This document shows positions 9,172 through 17,937 of a stretch of 64,000 nucleotides of DNA, piece after piece (the stretch's first letter is position 1; every line of letters starts with the position of its first letter). Both the position numbers and the translations under genes were made by a program. The notes under the pieces are model-generated. The model did no database searches, was not told where the DNA came from, and worked only from the letters and a program-made list of their open reading frames with translations. Source of the stretch: Sedimentisphaerales bacterium (GTDB lineage: Bacteria; Planctomycetota; Phycisphaerae; Sedimentisphaerales; SM23-30); contig JANQJS010000003.1 in the NCBI GenBank assembly GCA_028281535.1, positions 186,001 through 250,000 of the forward strand, given 5' to 3'.

Positions 9172-9567
9172 ATGTCTAACAATCCAACCATTAACGAATT
9201 AGATCGCGCACCTCACGCCGTCTGGTGCAAACTTAATTCCCAAATCGATCCAACCCAATGGGCCAACCTCTGTCGCATGCTAGGCCAAATGCCCGCCGAT
9301 AGCTTCGAGCAAATTTATACACAAACCCTCAGCCGCAAAAAAATTAAATCCTTCGTCCAAAAACTCGTCCATGCCATCACAAGCTACGACGCAACTGAAG
9401 ACCCGCAAGTGCCGGTGACCAGCATTGGCCCGTCCGGTATCGGAGGCGATTTCCAAAACGAACTCAATCTGGCCCAACACGAAATCCAAATGAAGCATCG
9501 TGATATTTCACACTTGAGGCAAAACCAAGCTCATTTTAATCGCACAGCCATCGACTTACGTGCGTAG
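9172..9567 (+). CDS. Hypothetical protein, 131 residues
   Basis: Not recognised. The start is well supported: AAAGGAG lies 7 nt before ATG, and a consensus promoter lies 150 nt upstream. There is no signal peptide or membrane segment, so it is probably cytoplasmic. The first 70 residues look helical (WCKLNSQIDPTQWANLCRML; SRKKIKSFVQKLVHAI). A Pro/Gly linker (VPVTSIGPSGIGG) follows, then a polar tail rich in His, Gln and Asn. Codon third positions are richer in C than in neighbouring genes, which can accompany high expression. It stands alone between two structured leader regions. Confidence 0.7.
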   Translation: MSNNPTINELDRAPHAVWCKLNSQIDPTQWANLCRMLGQMPADSFEQIYTQTLSRKKIKSFVQKLVHAITSYDATEDPQVPVTSIGPSGIGGDFQNELNLAQHEIQMKHRDISHLRQNQAHFNRTAIDLRA

Positions 9568-9671
9568 TAAATCAGGTGAATGTAACGAGATATCACTTGT
9601 TCAACCGCTAGTTGTTGCTACAATGACCAGGTGTTCAATATTTACCAGTGGTATATCTTAGAAGATTGATT

Positions 9672-9822
9672 CGACACAATGTCGTAGAATGGGCATCTAC
9701 CCAGTTTGACAATGGAATAACTGTAAGTTGTTTTTCTAGGCCAGCTTACAGGGAGATCCTAGTTGAGTCTCTCCAGCCAGTACATCTAAAGGACAAAAAA
9801 CAATAACTTCCTAGGCGAAGTT
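9672..9822 (+). other. Run of five hairpins: candidate structured leader RNA of the oxidoreductase operon
   Basis: Five successive inverted repeats occur: CGACA/TGTCG (9672-9684), TGGG/CCCA (9690-9703), CTGTAAG/CTTACAG (9721-9751), GGAGA/TCTCC (9752-9774) and AACTTC/GAAGTT (9805-9822). They occupy the 345-nt gap before the Tat-exported oxidoreductase. No ORF is credible here. No Rfam family was recognised by eye. Confidence 0.4.
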
Positions 9823-9912
9823 GCGGTAATATTATGACTATTTCGGTGGGTTAATAAAAAATTTAGTGGTCATCGATCATATAAAACGAGTTCAAGTTAA
9901 AGGAACACCAGT

Positions 9913-11229
9913 ATGAAATCTCTCAGCAGACGTCAATTTATCAAGCGTGCGGCAGGCACTACCGCTGCAGCCGCGATCGGATTCCCAACCATCATTCCAT
10001 CCTCAGCCTTAGGCAAAGCAGGCACCGTTGCTCCCAGCAACCGAATTACTGTCGCCACCGTCGGTTGGGGTATGCAAGGACCACCTAACACAGACAACTT
10101 TTTAAATGAAAAAGATTGTCGTGTGATTGCCGTCTGCGATATCGATGAAGGGCCAAAGCAACAGGCCAAAAATACCATCGATGAATTTTATGGCAACAAA
10201 GATTGCAAAGCCTATCACGATTACAAAGAATTATTCGCGAGAAAAGATCTCGATGCTGTCATGCTCGCAGTGCCTGACCATTGGCATGGTGTCATGTCAG
10301 TCGCCGCACTCAAAGCAGGCAAAGATGTCTATGGCGAAAAACCTCTCGCGCACTCATACGAAGAACAACAAGCCATCGTCAGTGCCGTAAAACGATATGG
10401 CCGCGTTTGGCAAATGGGTAGCTGGCAGCGTTCGCAGCGTCACTTCCGAATCGCATGTGAAGCCGTAAGTAGTGGAGCCATTGGCAATGTCCACACAATC
10501 GAAGTCGGTCTTCCTAAGGACCACGATGATTTTAGTGGTATGGCAAAACAGACAAAATTTACCGAACCACCAAAAACATTTGACTATGAAACCTGGTTAG
10601 GCCCTGCACCATATGCTCCCTATTGCCCAGCTCGTACGCATATGAATTGGCGTTGGATTATGGATTACGGAGGCGGTCAGCTTCTCGACTGGATCGGTCA
10701 CCATCTTGATATTGCTCATTGGGGCATGGGGATGGATTATATGGGGCCAACAGAAGTTGAGGCTGAAGTGAATAAATGGACCTATGTCGATAGCGGTATC
10801 TATAACAGTCCGCTTCGATATTTTGTGCATACGAAATACCCTAATGGCGTAAAAATTAAACTCGCCAGCAATAATTATTTGAAACAAGGAACAAAATGGA
10901 TTGGCGATGAAGGTTGGATTCATGTTGATCGTGGCGGATTTGAAGCCAGCGATCCAAAAATCTTTAAGAAAACAAAGCTGAATGAGAGTGCTCTGTTCAA
11001 TTCGCCTGGCCATATGCGTGACTTCCTCGATTGCATCAAAACTCGGGGCACAACACTTTGTCCTGCTGAAGTAGGGCACCGTAGTGCTGCTCCAGGACAC
11101 TTGGCTTATATTTCTATGAACTTAGGCCGAAAAATACATTTTGATCCTGTCAAAGAAGAAATCCTAAATGATCCACAAGCGGCAAAGCTCATGAAAGCCC
11201 CTGCAATGCGTGGAAATTATAGTTTGTAA
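9913..11229 (+). CDS. Tat-exported Gfo/Idh/MocA family oxidoreductase
   Basis: 438 residues. The N-terminus SRRQFIKRAAGTTAAAAIGF is a clear twin-arginine signal, so the enzyme folds with its cofactor and is exported. A Rossmann segment follows (ITVATVGWGMQG, GxGxxG-like, then VIAVCDID). The family EKP motif (GEKPLAHS) has its Lys near residue 143. The C-terminal beta-sheet half includes GGGQLLDWIGHHLDIAHWGM, typical of planctomycete and Bacteroidetes exported members. The family oxidises or reduces sugars and sugar-like alcohols with NAD(P), often bound tightly. The next genes (HEAT repeats, DUF1080, lipoprotein) form an operon with short gaps. An AAAGGAAC ribosome site precedes ATG. The exact sugar is unknown. 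Confidence 0.9.
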   Translation: MKSLSRRQFIKRAAGTTAAAAIGFPTIIPSSALGKAGTVAPSNRITVATVGWGMQGPPNTDNFLNEKDCRVIAVCDIDEGPKQQAKNTIDEFYGNKDCKAYHDYKELFARKDLDAVMLAVPDHWHGVMSVAALKAGKDVYGEKPLAHSYEEQQAIVSAVKRYGRVWQMGSWQRSQRHFRIACEAVSSGAIGNVHTIEVGLPKDHDDFSGMAKQTKFTEPPKTFDYETWLGPAPYAPYCPARTHMNWRWIMDYGGGQLLDWIGHHLDIAHWGMGMDYMGPTEVEAEVNKWTYVDSGIYNSPLRYFVHTKYPNGVKIKLASNNYLKQGTKWIGDEGWIHVDRGGFEASDPKIFKKTKLNESALFNSPGHMRDFLDCIKTRGTTLCPAEVGHRSAAPGHLAYISMNLGRKIHFDPVKEEILNDPQAAKLMKAPAMRGNYSL

Positions 11230-11286
11230 TCGTCTGAGTGAGTAATTTTAAAAATAAAATATCAACCTGTTGGTGAGAATAATAAT

Positions 11287-13440
11287 ATGAAATTTAAAAA
11301 TATCTTAACATTAATATTGATCGTTACATTAGGGTTTTGTCAAACTTCATTGGTTGCACAAACGGATAATGAATTAACAACTGCTTTGGCAGAGTTATTA
11401 AAATTTGACTATCAAGTCGATAATTCATTGACACATAAAATGGATAGTTGGGTCAGAGCATCTGCAAATGATGAAGAGTTACGCCAAAAACTGGAAGGGT
11501 TTTTCATTGGCGTTTTGATGTCGAAAGATACTCCTTTAGCTGCAAAACAGTATGCGGCTCGTCAATTAAAGCATGTGGGTAGCGACATGTCTGTGACGGT
11601 TCTTTCCTCTCTTCTGGTGAATGATGAAACTGTTGATATTGGTATTTATCCATTAACTCAAATGTCTGTTGATGTGGCCAAAACGCTCCGGATGTCCTAT
11701 AAAAACGCAGGCCCAAAAGGCAAAATTACAATTTTAAATGCACTTGCTTCATTAGGTGATGATGGTGATGGAAAAAATGTGAGTTTATTATCTAGTAATT
11801 TATCAAGCGATAACGAAGCTCTCGTAAAAGCCAGTATCGCTGGATTAGGAAAAATAGGAGGCTCAAGTGCCGTTGAAGCTTTAAATGGCTACCATAGTAA
11901 AGCTTCATCTAACAAAGGTCTCGTTGAAGATGCGTTGCTGGGATGTGCTGAAAAATATATCGCTGCTGGCAAAACACCTCAAGGGGTTGCGATATATGAT
12001 CAATTGTACAACAATCCTGTAGATAACTGGGCCATCAAAGGAGCTGCAGCTCGCGGCTTACTGATGAATACAAACGACAATATTCAAGCAAGTGTCCTTG
12101 ATGGAATGATAAAAAATCAAACTGAAGATCGAGTTCGTGGCATAGCGATTGATGCCGCACGTGACATTAAAAACCCTGGACTGAATTCTGTTTTGATTGC
12201 AAATCTTGCCAGTGCGTCAGATACCAATAAAGTTCAGATTATTTCTACATTAGCTGATCGTCAAGCCAAAGAGGGACTGAATGACATTATTGGCTATTTA
12301 GCAAGTAACAATAAAGAAGTGAAGGCGGCAGCACTTATGGCCGTTTCCAAAATGGGTGATGCGTCTGCCGTGAAGCCATTGATTGCATTGTCTGCAAAAA
12401 GTCGTGATAAACGTGATGCACGTAAAGTCCTTGTAGGTATCTCAGATCCTGCCACAAATGGCGTATTGCTCAAAGGACTTGCGAGTTCAGATGGCAAAGA
12501 AAAAATTGAGTACATCAATGTCTTGGGTCAACGTAATGCAAAAGAGGCCGCGACAGAAATTTTAGCTTTAGCAAATAGTGACGATAATAAAATTCGACGC
12601 GAATCTATCAAAGCATTGAAGACGGTTGCAGGTCCTGAGCACTTAAATACTTTGGTAGAAATTTTAGTCAACGCAAAAAACAATACGGATCGCAAAGAAG
12701 CTGAAAAATCAGTTATTGCGGTCGCGAAACAAGAGCCAAATGCATCAAAGAGAACCAAATCATTATTAGCAAATTACAATAGTAGTTCTGATGATAAACT
12801 CAAAGCATCCATTTTGTTTGTCTTAGGTAGTTTGGGTGGAGAAGAAGCTTATGGTCTAGTTAAGAAGGCCTTGTCGCAATCCCCAGCTTTACAAGATGCC
12901 GCGATCCGAGCCATGGCAGCCTGGCCAAATTTTGATACGGTTTCTGGTGATTTAATGGAATTGGCCAAGAATGGCAAAACGCCTAAGCAGAAAATTTTAG
13001 CTTTGCGAGGTTACATTCAATTGATTGGTAATTCTGAAGGTAGCAGTATCGCAAAAGTTAAATTATATCAATCCGTATTGCCACTATGTGAAAATGTATC
13101 AGAAAAACGCTTGATCACTGCTGGTTTAAGCCAGAACCCTTCGATAAGCAGTTTTAATATGGCGATCGATTTAATGAATGACGCTAGCATCATTGAAGAG
13201 GCTGCCTTGGCTGCAACCCAAATCGGCATACAAATTATGGAAGAGAATGATGAGGCCGTTTACCGTAAAGTGAAAACCATTGTGGGGAAAGTCAAAAACC
13301 CAACCACGCTGGCTACTGCTGAAAGTATCATTGAAGAATTAGCTTGGATTGATGAAGAAGGCGGCGAAGAAGAAGAAGAGGGTGATGATGAAGGGGAAGG
13401 TGATGAAGATGAAATGGAGGAAGAAGAGGAGGAGGATTAA
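11287..13440 (+). CDS. Exported HEAT-repeat protein with acidic tail
   Basis: 717 residues with a signal peptide (about 1-24, ILTLILIVTLGFC, cleavage near VAQ-T). Most of the chain is a series of helical HEAT/PBS-lyase-like repeats, for example VKASIAGLGKIGGSSAVEAL and VKAAALMAVSKMGDASAVKP, spaced about 30 residues apart. These make a protein-binding solenoid. The last 30 or so residues are almost only Glu, Asp and Gly. Such tails bind cations or basic partners, or act as solubility spacers. The gene follows the oxidoreductase by 57 nt and precedes the DUF1080 gene, which has its own acidic insert. It may be a periplasmic scaffold for those enzymes (inference). Confidence 0.85.
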   Translation: MKFKNILTLILIVTLGFCQTSLVAQTDNELTTALAELLKFDYQVDNSLTHKMDSWVRASANDEELRQKLEGFFIGVLMSKDTPLAAKQYAARQLKHVGSDMSVTVLSSLLVNDETVDIGIYPLTQMSVDVAKTLRMSYKNAGPKGKITILNALASLGDDGDGKNVSLLSSNLSSDNEALVKASIAGLGKIGGSSAVEALNGYHSKASSNKGLVEDALLGCAEKYIAAGKTPQGVAIYDQLYNNPVDNWAIKGAAARGLLMNTNDNIQASVLDGMIKNQTEDRVRGIAIDAARDIKNPGLNSVLIANLASASDTNKVQIISTLADRQAKEGLNDIIGYLASNNKEVKAAALMAVSKMGDASAVKPLIALSAKSRDKRDARKVLVGISDPATNGVLLKGLASSDGKEKIEYINVLGQRNAKEAATEILALANSDDNKIRRESIKALKTVAGPEHLNTLVEILVNAKNNTDRKEAEKSVIAVAKQEPNASKRTKSLLANYNSSSDDKLKASILFVLGSLGGEEAYGLVKKALSQSPALQDAAIRAMAAWPNFDTVSGDLMELAKNGKTPKQKILALRGYIQLIGNSEGSSIAKVKLYQSVLPLCENVSEKRLITAGLSQNPSISSFNMAIDLMNDASIIEEAALAATQIGIQIMEENDEAVYRKVKTIVGKVKNPTTLATAESIIEELAWIDEEGGEEEEEGDDEGEGDEDEMEEEEEED

Positions 13441-13520
13441 TCCATTAATCTTTTTATTACAATTATTTGAAATCAACGATTCATTTGATCAATTTAACAT
13501 GATGAGACAAGGTGTATAAT

Positions 13521-14402
13521 ATGAAGTTGAATCGATTATTTGCTGTTTTTGTCATTGTATTTGTTCTGTGTTTTTCACTGAACAATTTATATTCAATAAA
13601 GCATCCTGGGGCTGCCTATCGTGTCCATGATCCTTTGCAGCCTCAACCTAAAAAAGTAACGCCAGGCAAAAATAACTCCGCTCCCTCTGATGCGATTGTT
13701 TTGTTTGATGGAAAAAATCTTGATCAGTGGCAAAACGAAGAGGGGGGAGCTACTACTTGGGAGATTGTTGATGGTGCTATGCGTGCCACGATGAAGGGTG
13801 GTGAAATCCTGACCAAGCAAGCTTTTGGGGATTGCCAGCTGCGTATTGAATGGCGAATACCTACAGCTGCAGAAGAAAAAGCATATGCTAAAGCTTTTGA
13901 AGCTTTTGAAAACGATAATGAATTTAACGATGAAGATGAGCAAGAGGAGCATGAAGATCAGGGGGAAGAAGATGAGGAGCCTCTTGATTATTATGATGGT
14001 GCTGGTCAGGAACTGGGTAATAGTGGCATCTTTTTGATGGGGCTCTACGAAGTACAGGTTCTGCATTCCTATAATAGAAAAACCTATCCAGACGGTCAAG
14101 CTGGTGCTCTATATGGGCAACATGCTCCTTTGGTAAATGCGACGAAACCAGAAGGCCAATGGCAAACTTATGATATTATCTTCCATCGTCCCCGTTTTAA
14201 CTCAAAAGGCGAAGTTGTTAAGAAAGCCACTTTTACCGTTATTCATAATGGTGTTTTAATTCATTATCATAAAGAGCTCTATGGTATTTCAACATTTTGT
14301 GCTCTTGCCGAGTATGAAAAGCATCCAGATAAGCTTCCTATTAGACTTCAATGGCACGGTAATCCGGTCCAATACCGAAATATTTGGATCAGAGAATTGT
14401 AG
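13521..14402 (+). CDS. DUF1080 / 3-keto-disaccharide hydrolase-like exported protein
   Basis: 293 residues from ATG 13521; AAGGTG lies 6 nt upstream and an in-frame GTG at 13512 is less likely. The N-terminal signal is LFAVFVIVFVLCFSL. The family signature is present: IVLFDGKNLDQWQ, a middle segment with TWEIVDGAM, then NSGIFLMGLYEVQVLHSY and GQWQTYDIIFHRPRF. DUF1080 has a concanavalin-like beta-sandwich, and some members cleave 3-ketoglycosides made by Gfo/Idh/MocA-type oxidoreductases. That matches the oxidoreductase at the head of this operon. An acidic insert (about residues 135-160) interrupts the sandwich and echoes the acidic tail of the preceding HEAT protein. Confidence 0.85.
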   Translation: MKLNRLFAVFVIVFVLCFSLNNLYSIKHPGAAYRVHDPLQPQPKKVTPGKNNSAPSDAIVLFDGKNLDQWQNEEGGATTWEIVDGAMRATMKGGEILTKQAFGDCQLRIEWRIPTAAEEKAYAKAFEAFENDNEFNDEDEQEEHEDQGEEDEEPLDYYDGAGQELGNSGIFLMGLYEVQVLHSYNRKTYPDGQAGALYGQHAPLVNATKPEGQWQTYDIIFHRPRFNSKGEVVKKATFTVIHNGVLIHYHKELYGISTFCALAEYEKHPDKLPIRLQWHGNPVQYRNIWIREL

Positions 14403-14408
14403 GTTAAA

Positions 14409-14645
14409 ATGCGATTACTCATTCCTTTATTAGTTCTTTTTGTCTTTATAGGATGCAATGAATCTCGGTTTCGGCATTTCGTTTTATATGAAAAGAAAAT
14501 TCAGCATGCAAATGATTTTAAGCAAGATAGTCATAAACATGAGATGCATAAAGAGTCTATTGTAACTTATGGAATTGCAGATAAAAAAACAGGTAAAGTT
14601 TATTACTCTGATCAACATGGCAAGTTGTATTTAATTGGTGAATAG
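14409..14645 (+). CDS. Small lipoprotein, 78 residues
   Basis: Begins 6 nt after the DUF1080 stop and is the last gene of the operon. N-terminus MRLLIPLLVLFVFIGC is a lipoprotein signal with Cys16 as lipid site; Phe at -3 is a little unusual. The rest is charged and His-rich, with a C-terminal GKVYYSDQHGKLYLIG stretch that looks like one beta-hairpin. Not a recognised family. Probably a membrane-tethered accessory of the exported sugar-processing operon (inference from position only). Confidence 0.7.
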   Translation: MRLLIPLLVLFVFIGCNESRFRHFVLYEKKIQHANDFKQDSHKHEMHKESIVTYGIADKKTGKVYYSDQHGKLYLIGE

Positions 14646-14712
14646 CCAGGTTGATTTTGGATAGAGATTAAACGAAACGATTGATTCCATTAGTTGTTAG
14701 AACATTATTATT

Positions 14713-14749
14713 AGCTAGTCCATGAATAATGGTGGACTAGCTTTTTTTA
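14713..14749 (+). terminator. Strong rho-independent terminator of the 9913-14645 operon
   Basis: AGCTAGTCCA (14713-14722) pairs perfectly with TGGACTAGCT (14733-14742) and is followed by TTTTTT. Confidence 0.9.
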
Positions 14750-15012
14750 TGTATGTTTAGCTACATTTCTCAAAAGAATCCCTAGGATATCATAAATAAA
14801 TCATTTTTAACTCTATTGTTTGTAGGTGGTTATCGATCTGGTGGGGGAAGTCTTAAAAAAGTGTGTAACAAAGAAGGTTTTGAACTGTCTAAATATACAG
14901 AACAGATGACATAAAAAACAAAAGTGGATACGAACAAGACATGCTAAAACGATAAGTGAATAACATAAAACCTCCTCCTCCTTCCTTACACTTTTTGGAG
15001 ACACTCTTGCTA

Positions 15013-15060
15013 AAATGCCAGAGTCGTGCTAGCGGCTCTGGCATTTGCTATTTTATTCGT
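15013..15060 (+). terminator. Orphan plus-strand terminator-like hairpin
   Basis: AAATGCCAGAG (15013-15023) pairs with CTCTGGCATTT (15036-15046), followed by T-rich GCTATTTTATTCG and then T8. No plus-strand gene lies between the terminator at 14713 and this one. It may end an unrecognised short RNA, or be a back-up or remnant. The stretch 14750-15012 holds no credible gene. Confidence 0.5.
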
Positions 15061-15079
15061 TTTTTTTTGAGAGAAGATC

Positions 15080-15125
15080 AAAAAAATACCAATGCTTTCT
15101 TAGGTTGATCTGAAAGCATTGGTAT
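15080..15125 (-). terminator. Rho-independent terminator of the PEGA-like lipoprotein gene
   Basis: ATACCAATGCTTTC (15086-15099) and GAAAGCATTGGTAT (15112-15125) form a perfect 14-bp stem. Read on the minus strand it is followed by T6-7. It lies 38 nt after the stop of the minus-strand gene. Confidence 0.9.
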
Positions 15126-15163
15126 AAATATTATTTGGTCATTAATTCAAAGATGAATTATTT

Positions 15164-15808
15164 TTACTTTTTCTTCGTTAGTTTTCTGACAGATTCAACT
15201 TTGTCTTTTTTGAAGGTATATTTAAATGCTTCTGGATTGCCATAATACCATATTTCTGAGTGTTTTTTCGTTTCAACACGAACTGGTGAGCCAACGCTAG
15301 CAGTCACGTCATCTTTAGTCATTCCTTTAAGGACTAACCCATGTTGTATAGCAAAAACTCTACTTTTGTATTTTTTGGGATGTTTAGCTTTAAATTCTTT
15401 AATGTAAGCAACGCGTTTTCTTTCAAGTTCCTGACCTTTGGGGGTAAAGTCAAAGTGCACTGATTTCGGTGTTAGTTCATCACTTGCACCTGAGACAACA
15501 TCGATAATCATACCAATACCACCGCCAATGAGGATATTGCCTAAGAACATTCCCTGCATGCCGTGTTTCAGAGTACGTTTTTGAGGTTCAGCGCCAGGGT
15601 AGGTTGCAACGAGCGTGTGAGTTTTGTTTCGAACTAATTTAAACTCGCCAGGAGCTTCTAGTTGAGCTTTACCATCTACCTGTACTTTAACGCCTGCGGG
15701 GTTTGATGTAATTGGGACTTCCTGGTATTTTCCAGTGACAATGGTTGCACATCCAGGTGCTGTAAATAATAATCCCATTAGCATAAGAATAGAGAGTGAC
15801 TTTTGCAT
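15164..15808 (-). CDS. PEGA-like / SmpA-OmlA-like lipoprotein
   Basis: 214 residues from ATG at 15808, chosen because GGAG lies 8 nt upstream and the N-terminus MQKSLSILMLMGLLFTAPGC is a lipoprotein signal (Cys20). Upstream in-frame codons lack these features. Residues about 28-60 (VPITSNPAGVKVQVDGK) resemble a PEGA-type surface beta domain. A Gly-rich hydrophobic stretch (FLGNILIGGGIGMIIDVVSG) may touch the membrane. The C-terminus (GMTKDDVTASVGSPVRVE...EIWYYG) resembles the SmpA/OmlA (BamE-like) fold. Likely an envelope lipoprotein of unknown role. It is transcribed alone, with its own terminator. Confidence 0.75.
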   Translation of the reverse strand: MQKSLSILMLMGLLFTAPGCATIVTGKYQEVPITSNPAGVKVQVDGKAQLEAPGEFKLVRNKTHTLVATYPGAEPQKRTLKHGMQGMFLGNILIGGGIGMIIDVVSGASDELTPKSVHFDFTPKGQELERKRVAYIKEFKAKHPKKYKSRVFAIQHGLVLKGMTKDDVTASVGSPVRVETKKHSEIWYYGNPEAFKYTFKKDKVESVRKLTKKK

Positions 15809-15946
15809 AGTTATTGCTCCAAAAAATAAAATAGGTAATTTAAGCCGACCGTTTCGACTCACCAGCATAGATTTTATAAAAAATGGTATATAATGCAATA
15901 GATTATTTTTTATAAAAGTAGCCTTTTTAAGGCTTTAAGGCTGTTT

Positions 15947-17815
15947 TTACCCATTTTTTTTGAGATTGCGATCAAATCGCTTGCGTTCTGATTCCTTGAG
16001 GAGCCTTTTTCGCAGGCGAATCTCACTGGGGCAAATTTCTACCAGTTCGTCATCTTGGATGTATTCGAGGGCTGCTTCGAGGCTGAGCAGTCTTGCGGGG
16101 CGAATTTTTGAGGCATCGTCTTTTCCTGCCGCACGGATATTGGTGAGTTGTTTTGCTTTGATGACATTGACGGGGATGTCGTTATCTTTGCAATGTTCGC
16201 CGACGACCTGACCTTCGTAAACTTGGCTGCCGGGCTCGATGAAGAAGATGCCCCGATCATATAAATTGTCGAGTGCGTAGGCGGTGGCTTGTCCTGTATG
16301 AGTCGCGATCATGACACCGGCCTGACGTTGAGGAATCGCGCCTTTCATCGGCTCGTATGATTCAAAAGTATGGTGCATAATCGCTCGGCCTTGCGTGGCG
16401 GTGAGCATTCTGGCGTTGAGTCCGAATAGGCCACGCGAGGGGATTTTGAATTCCATATGAACATAATCGCTGGCACCGCTTTTGGCATCCATTTTGAGCA
16501 TTTCGGTTCGTCGTTCGCCGACCAGGCTCATGACCGAGCTTTGGCATTCAGTTGGGCAATCGACGACGAGAATTTCGATCGGTTCGCATTGAATGCCATC
16601 GACTTCGCGGATGATGACTTCAGGTTTTCCGACGCAAAGTTCGAATCCTTCGCGACGCATGTTTTCGAGTAGAATTCCGATGTGCATCAGGCCGCGACCG
16701 GAGACTTTGAATTCTTCGGGCGATTTACCTTGTTCGACGCGAAGGGCAACGTTGTGCTGCAATTCTTTATCGAGGCGTTCGCGAATTTGACGACTGGTGA
16801 CGCTGCTGCCATCTTTACCGGCAAACGGGCCATCGTTCACGCGGAAGGTTGTGTGCATGGTTGGTTCATCGATGGTGATGACCGGAAGCTGTGAAGGTTT
16901 GTCTGCACAAGCAATCGTATCGCCAATATCAATAGGATCTAAGCCTGTGATAGCACAAATGTCACCGGCTTGTACGTGGGTGACTTGTTTTTTGCCCAGA
17001 CCTTCAAATTGGTGAAGGTGCAATACTTTTTGTTGGGTATGTTTTCCATCTTTGTCGATGACGGTGACTTGTTCGCCTTCTGCGATATCGCCAGCGAAGA
17101 CACGGCCGATGCCGATACGTCCTACATATTCTGAATAGTCAAGTGAGGTGACGAGAAATTGCAGGGGGGCTTCGGTATCAAATTTGGGTGCTTCGATATG
17201 GCTGACGATCGCTTCGAAAACGACACGCATGTTTTCTTTTTCATCGTTGAGGTCTTTTACGGCCCAGCCGTTTTTGGCGGATGCGAATAGGACCGGGAAA
17301 TCAAGAGCTTCGTCGTCGGCTTCTAATTGTACCAGCAAATCAAAGACTTCATCGACGACATCTTGAGGTCGTGCGTCAGGGCGATCCACTTTATTGACGA
17401 CCACGATCGGGCGAAGGCCATGTTCGAGTGCTTTGCCGAGGACAAAGCGGGTTTGGGGCATCGGGCCTTCGAAGGCATCGACGACGAGCAGGACGCCATC
17501 GGCCATTTTGAGTACGCGTTCGACTTCGCCGCCGAAGTCGGCGTGGCCAGGGGTATCGACGATATTGATGCGGTAGCTTTCGCCTTCCGGGTCGGTGTAG
17601 CTGACGGCACAGTTTTTACTGAGGATGGTGATGCCGCGTTCGCGTTCGAGCGGGTTTGAGTCCATAATCAGGCCATGCTGGCCGCCGGCGAGTTTGTCGA
17701 GCTCCTCGTTGCGGAACATGCCGGATTGGTATAGTAGCTGGTCGACGAGCGTGGTTTTGCCATGGTCGACGTGGGCGATGATAGCGACGTTTCTCAGTGT
17801 TTGTTCAGGTATCAT
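15947..17815 (-). CDS. typA: Translational GTPase BipA/TypA
   Basis: 622 residues, normal length for TypA/BipA. G1 is [10 protein letters not shown] near residue 14; the G2/G3 region includes RERGITI and [13 protein letters not shown]4 is NKVD. Domains II, III and V follow, and the BipA-specific C-terminus has [23 protein letters not shown] and the closing R-L-R-K-R-L cluster. TypA is an EF-G-like GTPase that binds the ribosome and helps 50S assembly and growth at low temperature or under stress. The start at 17815 gives the expected N-terminus ([15 protein letters not shown]). A TAGGAG sequence lies about 14 nt upstream, rather far. Codon use is more GC-rich than in the surrounding accessory genes. 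Confidence 0.95.
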   Translation of the reverse strand: MIPEQTLRNVAIIAHVDHGKTTLVDQLLYQSGMFRNEELDKLAGGQHGLIMDSNPLERERGITILSKNCAVSYTDPEGESYRINIVDTPGHADFGGEVERVLKMADGVLLVVDAFEGPMPQTRFVLGKALEHGLRPIVVVNKVDRPDARPQDVVDEVFDLLVQLEADDEALDFPVLFASAKNGWAVKDLNDEKENMRVVFEAIVSHIEAPKFDTEAPLQFLVTSLDYSEYVGRIGIGRVFAGDIAEGEQVTVIDKDGKHTQQKVLHLHQFEGLGKKQVTHVQAGDICAITGLDPIDIGDTIACADKPSQLPVITIDEPTMHTTFRVNDGPFAGKDGSSVTSRQIRERLDKELQHNVALRVEQGKSPEEFKVSGRGLMHIGILLENMRREGFELCVGKPEVIIREVDGIQCEPIEILVVDCPTECQSSVMSLVGERRTEMLKMDAKSGASDYVHMEFKIPSRGLFGLNARMLTATQGRAIMHHTFESYEPMKGAIPQRQAGVMIATHTGQATAYALDNLYDRGIFFIEPGSQVYEGQVVGEHCKDNDIPVNVIKAKQLTNIRAAGKDDASKIRPARLLSLEAALEYIQDDELVEICPSEIRLRKRLLKESERKRFDRNLKKNG

Positions 17816-17937
17816 TATTTCAGTAAAAACTCCTATAATTATTTAGAACAGGAGAGTTTACAGAGTGCTGGGGAAAAGTCAATTGGAAAGATATTTTTTT
17901 GCCGAGGCTGCGTTATGGCGATTATTGAAAGCGAGAT

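Noticed and set aside
14813-15004. A 63-residue minus-strand ORF with a hydrophobic middle
   Set aside because: Phe/Cys-rich AT-biased translation without ribosome site; it ends in a low-complexity stretch.
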